Part shown: one piece after another, positions 60,471-64,000 of the stretch
How positions within the stretch are numbered: position 1 is the first letter of the stretch
Layout of the letters: each line of letters starts with the position of its first letter
From: Actinomycetota bacterium
GTDB taxonomy: Bacteria; Actinomycetota; Acidimicrobiia; Acidimicrobiales; MedAcidi-G1
Assembly: GCA_014381745.1 (NCBI GenBank)
Contig: JACNLA010000025.1
Span: 35,127 to 99,126, forward strand
DNA: 64,000 nt
Direction: 5' to 3'
The notes under the pieces: generated by a model
Databases searched by the model: none
What the model saw: only the letters and a program-made list of their open reading frames with translations
Told to the model about the DNA's origin: nothing
Program-made: the position numbers and the translations under genes

Positions 60471-61550
60471 ATGACCAATGTCGGGATACTTGGAGCCTCT
60501 GGATTCACGGGAGCCGAGCTGCTGCGGATCTGTGCCGCCCACCCCACCTTTGACGTGGTGGTGGCCACGGGCGACACTCAGGCCGGTACCGCCGTGGCCG
60601 ACCTGTACCCCAGCCTGGCCGCCGAATACCCCGACCTCACATACGCAGAGGCCGACCCCTCCGCCTTCGACGGCTGCGACGTGGTGTTCCTGTGCCTGCC
60701 CCACGGCGCATCCCAGACACTTGTTCCCGAACTGCTCGGACGGGTCGGCCACGTGGTGGACCTGGGCGCCGACTTCAGGCTGACCGACGCCTCTCTCTAC
60801 CCGACCTGGTACGGCGAGGCCCACGCCGCCCCCAAACTCCTGGCCGAGGCCGCCTACGGCCTACCCGAGCTGTTCCGGGCCGGCCTGCCCGGTGCCCGGC
60901 TGGTTGCCGTGCCCGGCTGTTATCCGACTGCGGCCGCCCTGGCCCTTGCCCCGTTCCTGCGGGCCGGCGTCATTGAGCCCGGAGGCATCGTGGTGGACGC
61001 CGCCAGCGGGGTATCCGGCGCCGGTAGGGGACCAAAGCCCGGCACCACGTTCTGTGCCGTCGACGAGGACTACTCGGCATACGGCCTCACCGGCGGCACA
61101 ACCGACGACCCGGCCGGACACAGGCACACACCCGAGATCGAGCAGGCCATCTCCACCGCAGCCGACGGCTCCACGCTCGGGGCGGCGGCCGACGTCTCGG
61201 TGCTGTTCACGCCACACCTGGCTCCCATGAACAGGGGCATCCTGGCCACCTGCTACGCACGGCCCACCTCCGACATGGACTCAGCCGGCGCCCTGTCCCT
61301 CCTGGCCGATGCGTACGCGGGGGAGAGCTTCATCGTGGTATCCGAGCGGTCTCCCTCCACCAAGGCAACGTCCGGTTCCAACACGGCCCACCTGACGGCC
61401 CGGGTGGATCCACGGACCGGGCTGCTCGTGGTGGTCTGCGCCATAGACAACCTGGTCAAGGGAGCCTCTGGTCAGGCTGTCCAGTGCGCCAACATCGCAT
61501 CCGGGATCGACGAGGCCACGGGCCTCCCGACCGTGGGTATGTACCCGTGA
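60471..61550 (+). CDS. argC: N-acetyl-gamma-glutamyl-phosphate reductase
   Basis: A 359-residue NADPH-dependent enzyme for the third step of arginine synthesis. VGILGASGFTGAELLRI is the dinucleotide-binding motif, VFLCLPHG follows, and the catalytic cysteine C150 lies in VPGCYPTAAALAL. ATG 60471 is set by the promoter; the in-frame TTG at 60453 would overlap the operator. It overlaps argJ by 4 nt (GTGA). Confidence 0.96.
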   Translation: MTNVGILGASGFTGAELLRICAAHPTFDVVVATGDTQAGTAVADLYPSLAAEYPDLTYAEADPSAFDGCDVVFLCLPHGASQTLVPELLGRVGHVVDLGADFRLTDASLYPTWYGEAHAAPKLLAEAAYGLPELFRAGLPGARLVAVPGCYPTAAALALAPFLRAGVIEPGGIVVDAASGVSGAGRGPKPGTTFCAVDEDYSAYGLTGGTTDDPAGHRHTPEIEQAISTAADGSTLGAAADVSVLFTPHLAPMNRGILATCYARPTSDMDSAGALSLLADAYAGESFIVVSERSPSTKATSGSNTAHLTARVDPRTGLLVVVCAIDNLVKGASGQAVQCANIASGIDEATGLPTVGMYP

Positions 61551-62719
61551 CCGTCACGGCGGTTCCCGGGTTCGTGGCCTCAGGAACGGCCTGTGGCGTG
61601 AAACCCTCGGGTGCCGACGACCTTGCCATGGTCGCCACCGCAGACGGTTCTGCAGTGACGGCAGCGGGGGTGTTCACCTCGAACAAGATGACGGCAGCAC
61701 CCGTGCTGGTCTGCCGGGAGCACCTTGCCGCCACCGGTGGACGGGCTGCCGCCGTGGTTCTCAACAGCGGCAACGCCAACGCCGCCACAGGTGCCCAGGG
61801 TCTGGCCGACGCAGAGAGGATGTGTGCGCTCACCGCCGCCGAGCTGGGGTGTGCGAGCGCCGAGGTCCTCGTCTGCTCCACCGGCTGGATCGGCTACCCG
61901 CTTCCGATGGATGTGATCACGCTCGGAATACCCGTCGTGGCCGCCACGCTCGACCCCGACGGCGGCCAGGCTGCTGCAACGGCCATCATGACCACCGACA
62001 CCGTTCCCCGGACGACGCTCGTGGAGGCAGAGGGCTTTTCGGTGGGCGGAATCGCAAAGGGTGCAGCGATGCTCGAGCCCAACATGGCCACCATGCTGGC
62101 CGTGCTAACCACCGACGCCGAGGTCGATGCACCAACTGCCACGGCCCTCCTTCAGACAGCGGTTGCAGGCTCGTTCAACTGCCTCACAGTCGACGGAGCC
62201 GAGTCAACCAACGACACCGTCCTGTTGCTTGCCAACGGCATCGCCGGGCCTACCGACCCGGCGATGCTGGGGGCTGCCCTGAACGAGGCCTGCGCTGATC
62301 TGGCGGTGCAGATGGCCAACGATGCAGAGGGTGCAACCAAGACCGTGTTTTTGGCCGTGACCGGGGCAGCCACAGACGCCGAGGCAGTCAAGGCCGCCCG
62401 CGACACCGCAAACTGTCAGCTGGTCAAGTGCTCCTGGTACGGCGAAGACCCCTACTGGGGACGGATCGCCTCTGAAATGGGAGCGGCCGGAATCGCATTT
62501 GACCCTTCCACCCTCACGATCACCTACGGCGGTACCCCGGTCTACGAACTGGGTGAGCCCGTCGAACCCACAGAGGATCAGGCAACTGCCCTGGCAGACC
62601 ACATGTCCGGTCGGCAACTGGACCTGGTGGTGGATCTGGGTCAGGGCAGCGGCAGCGCCAAGGTGGTCACCACCGACCTAAGCCACGCCTACATCGACGA
62701 GAACATGCGGACCTCCTGA
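61547..62719 (+). CDS. argJ: Bifunctional ornithine acetyltransferase / N-acetylglutamate synthase
   Basis: A 390-residue self-cleaving enzyme that recycles the acetyl group. The autocleavage site KGAAMLEPNMATML gives nucleophile T172 between the alpha and beta chains. VLNSGNANAATG and the C-terminal EDPYWGRIASEMGAAGI are typical. The GTG start overlaps argC. Presence of ArgJ indicates the cyclic acetyl pathway. Confidence 0.96.
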   Translation: MTVTAVPGFVASGTACGVKPSGADDLAMVATADGSAVTAAGVFTSNKMTAAPVLVCREHLAATGGRAAAVVLNSGNANAATGAQGLADAERMCALTAAELGCASAEVLVCSTGWIGYPLPMDVITLGIPVVAATLDPDGGQAAATAIMTTDTVPRTTLVEAEGFSVGGIAKGAAMLEPNMATMLAVLTTDAEVDAPTATALLQTAVAGSFNCLTVDGAESTNDTVLLLANGIAGPTDPAMLGAALNEACADLAVQMANDAEGATKTVFLAVTGAATDAEAVKAARDTANCQLVKCSWYGEDPYWGRIASEMGAAGIAFDPSTLTITYGGTPVYELGEPVEPTEDQATALADHMSGRQLDLVVDLGQGSGSAKVVTTDLSHAYIDENMRTS

Positions 62720-62742
62720 TCCGCCATACGGGAGACCTGGAA

Positions 62743-63636
62743 ATGAACGAGATGAACACACCCGAGGCATTCTCACCTGAGCGGCGCGCAGCGGTGCTCG
62801 TCGAGACCCTTCCCTACATCCAGCGGTTCCGGGGGTCTGTCGTCGTGGTCAAGTTCGGCGGGAACGCCATGGTCGATGCTGACCTGGCTGCCCGGTTCGC
62901 CGAGGACATAGTGCTCATGCACTCGGTCGGAATCAGGCCTGTCGTGGTGCACGGCGGTGGTCCCCAGATCGGTGCGATGCTGGAGAAGTTGGGCCTCAAA
63001 TCCGAGTTCCGGGAGGGCCTGCGGGTGACCGACGCCGACACCCTGGACGTTGCCCGGATGGTTCTGGTCGGCAGGGTGAACAGGGAGATCGTGTCAGCCA
63101 TCAACGTGCACGGGGCACTTGCCGTGGGGCTCTCGGGCGAGGACGCATCCCTGATCGAGGCATCGGAGCGGAACCCCGAGCTGGGATTCGTGGGTGATGT
63201 CGCCGCCGTGAACCCGGCCATCCTTGAACGGGTAATGGCCGAGGACCTGATTCCGGTGGTCGCCACCATTGGGGCCGACTCCGAGGGGCAGGCCTACAAC
63301 ATCAACTCCGACACCGTGGCTGCCTCACTGGCTGGTGCCCTCGGAGCCGAGCGGGTCATGTACCTCACCGACGTCGACGGCCTGCGGTCAGACGTCGATG
63401 ACCCCGACAGCCGGGTCTCACGGTTGGACGTCGATGCGCTGGAGGCACTCATTTCCGACGGAACCGTCGGCGGCGGGATGATCCCCAAGGCCCAGGCCTG
63501 CATAGACGCCGTGAGGGCCGGTGTGGGTTCAGCCCACATGGTCGACGGTCGGCTGCCACACGTGCTGTTGCTGGAACTGTTCACCGACATGGGAATCGGC
63601 ACCATGGTTCTGCCGGCGGGGGAGCCTTTGTCGTGA
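62743..63636 (+). CDS. argB: Acetylglutamate kinase
   Basis: A 297-residue amino acid kinase. VVKFGGNAM and VVVHGGGPQIGAMLEKLG are the substrate and nucleotide glycine loops; NINSDTVAASLAGAL and GGGMIPKAQA follow. The first 25 or so residues form the helix seen in arginine-inhibited hexameric enzymes, so feedback inhibition is likely. ATG 62752 is an alternative start. It overlaps argD by 4 nt. Confidence 0.96.
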   Translation: MNEMNTPEAFSPERRAAVLVETLPYIQRFRGSVVVVKFGGNAMVDADLAARFAEDIVLMHSVGIRPVVVHGGGPQIGAMLEKLGLKSEFREGLRVTDADTLDVARMVLVGRVNREIVSAINVHGALAVGLSGEDASLIEASERNPELGFVGDVAAVNPAILERVMAEDLIPVVATIGADSEGQAYNINSDTVAASLAGALGAERVMYLTDVDGLRSDVDDPDSRVSRLDVDALEALISDGTVGGGMIPKAQACIDAVRAGVGSAHMVDGRLPHVLLLELFTDMGIGTMVLPAGEPLS

Positions 63637-64000
63637 GCGCCACCACCAACACGCACGCCGAGGCCATGGGGTCAGACGATTCCGGACACTGCCCGATCAT
63701 GCCCAACTACGGACGGCCGGTCGTCACCTTCGTCCGGGGTTCTGGCACCGAGTTGTTCGACTCCGATGGCAGGAGGTATCTGGACTTCCTGTGCGGCCTG
63801 GCCGTTACCAGCCTCGGCCACAGCCATCCCAGGATCGCTTCGGCCGTGGCCAACCAGGCGTCCACCCTGCTGCACGTGTCGAACCTGTTCGCAACCGAGC
63901 CCCAGGTGGAGGTGGCCAACCGGTTGGACGCCCTGATTCGGTCGGGGACCGGCGAGACCCAACCCGGCCAGGTGCTCTTCCAGAACTCGGGCGCCGAGGC
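63633..64000 (+). CDS. argD: Acetylornithine aminotransferase (5' part)
   Basis: The first 122 residues of a class III PLP aminotransferase, cut by the window end. NYGRPVVTFVRGSGTELFDSDGRRYLDFLCGLAVTSLGHSHPR is the family N-terminal region, and the fragment ends in VLFQNSGAEA, the PLP-phosphate-binding motif. The GTG start overlaps argB (GTGA). The identity follows from the argCJBD order. Confidence 0.92.
   Translation, partial: MSATTNTHAEAMGSDDSGHCPIMPNYGRPVVTFVRGSGTELFDSDGRRYLDFLCGLAVTSLGHSHPRIASAVANQASTLLHVSNLFATEPQVEVANRLDALIRSGTGETQPGQVLFQNSGAE

Noticed and set aside
1..64000. tRNA, rRNA, insertion sequence, prophage or defence genes
   Set aside because: None seen; every substantial reading frame is explained by a housekeeping gene or is a shadow.

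Overview
This is a dense, GC-rich (about two-thirds G+C by eye) bacterial chromosome segment. It carries core housekeeping genes, nearly all on the + strand, with no rRNA or tRNA genes, insertion sequences, prophage or CRISPR. Actinobacterial markers are a PimA-type mannosyltransferase next to a PIM-type acyltransferase, a mycobacterial-type integration host factor (mIHF), a helicase-dead PriA, a DUF1844 protein beside infC, and gene order closely following Mycobacterium. Features unlike Mycobacterium are queA-tgt, a class 1B PyrD inside the pyr operon, a short class I PyrF, and no apt or aroC at their usual sites. I infer a deep-branching actinobacterium such as Acidimicrobiia. This is inference from gene content, not a phylogeny.

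Layout. 1-3563: PIM-lipid acyltransferase (partial), pimA, a degenerate M48-like membrane protein and a DUF3048 lipoprotein. 3644-8121: pdxST, yebC and ruvCAB. 8165-15730: queA-tgt, yajC-secD-secF, a possible 29-codon leader ORF and rel. 15787-23544: hisS-aspS, rarA, a small membrane protein, alaS and ruvX. 23541-30412: mltG, aroE, a prepilin peptidase, aroKBQ, pepP, efp and nusB. 30413-31019: a 600-bp gap with a three-copy repeat, then the pyr promoter and a PyrR RNA site. 31020-45768: pyrR-B-C-carA-carB-pyrD-pyrF, mihF, gmk, a structured leader, rpoZ, coaBC, metK and priA. 45776-50309: two rRNA/tRNA methyltransferases on the minus strand, def-fmt-rsmB, and a minus-strand dienelactone hydrolase. 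50410-52856: mogA-type gene, ribD and hisG. 52869-57012 and on to 59394: DUF1844 (minus), infC-rpmI-rplT, a SpoU methyltransferase and pheST. 59441-64000: a quinone oxidoreductase, then argC-J-B-D (argD cut by the window end).

Expression signals. Many genes are joined by 4-nt ATGA/GTGA/TTGA overlaps. Genes that begin transcription units usually lack a ribosome-binding site. Instead they carry a TAnnnT hexamer (often TAGnnT) ending 6-9 nt before the start codon, which points to leaderless mRNAs. This motif was used to choose several starts.

The most noteworthy items are the following: (1) a PyrR-binding hairpin that overlaps the pyrR ribosome-binding site, plus a perfect intrinsic terminator inside the first codons of pyrR; (2) a Tgt that keeps both catalytic aspartates but has lost all three zinc-binding cysteines; (3) a structured leader with mutually exclusive stems before rpoZ-coaBC-metK; (4) apparent CTG starts for fmt and infC; (5) a short ORF ending one base before rel; (6) an M48-fold protein with its HExxH motif erased.
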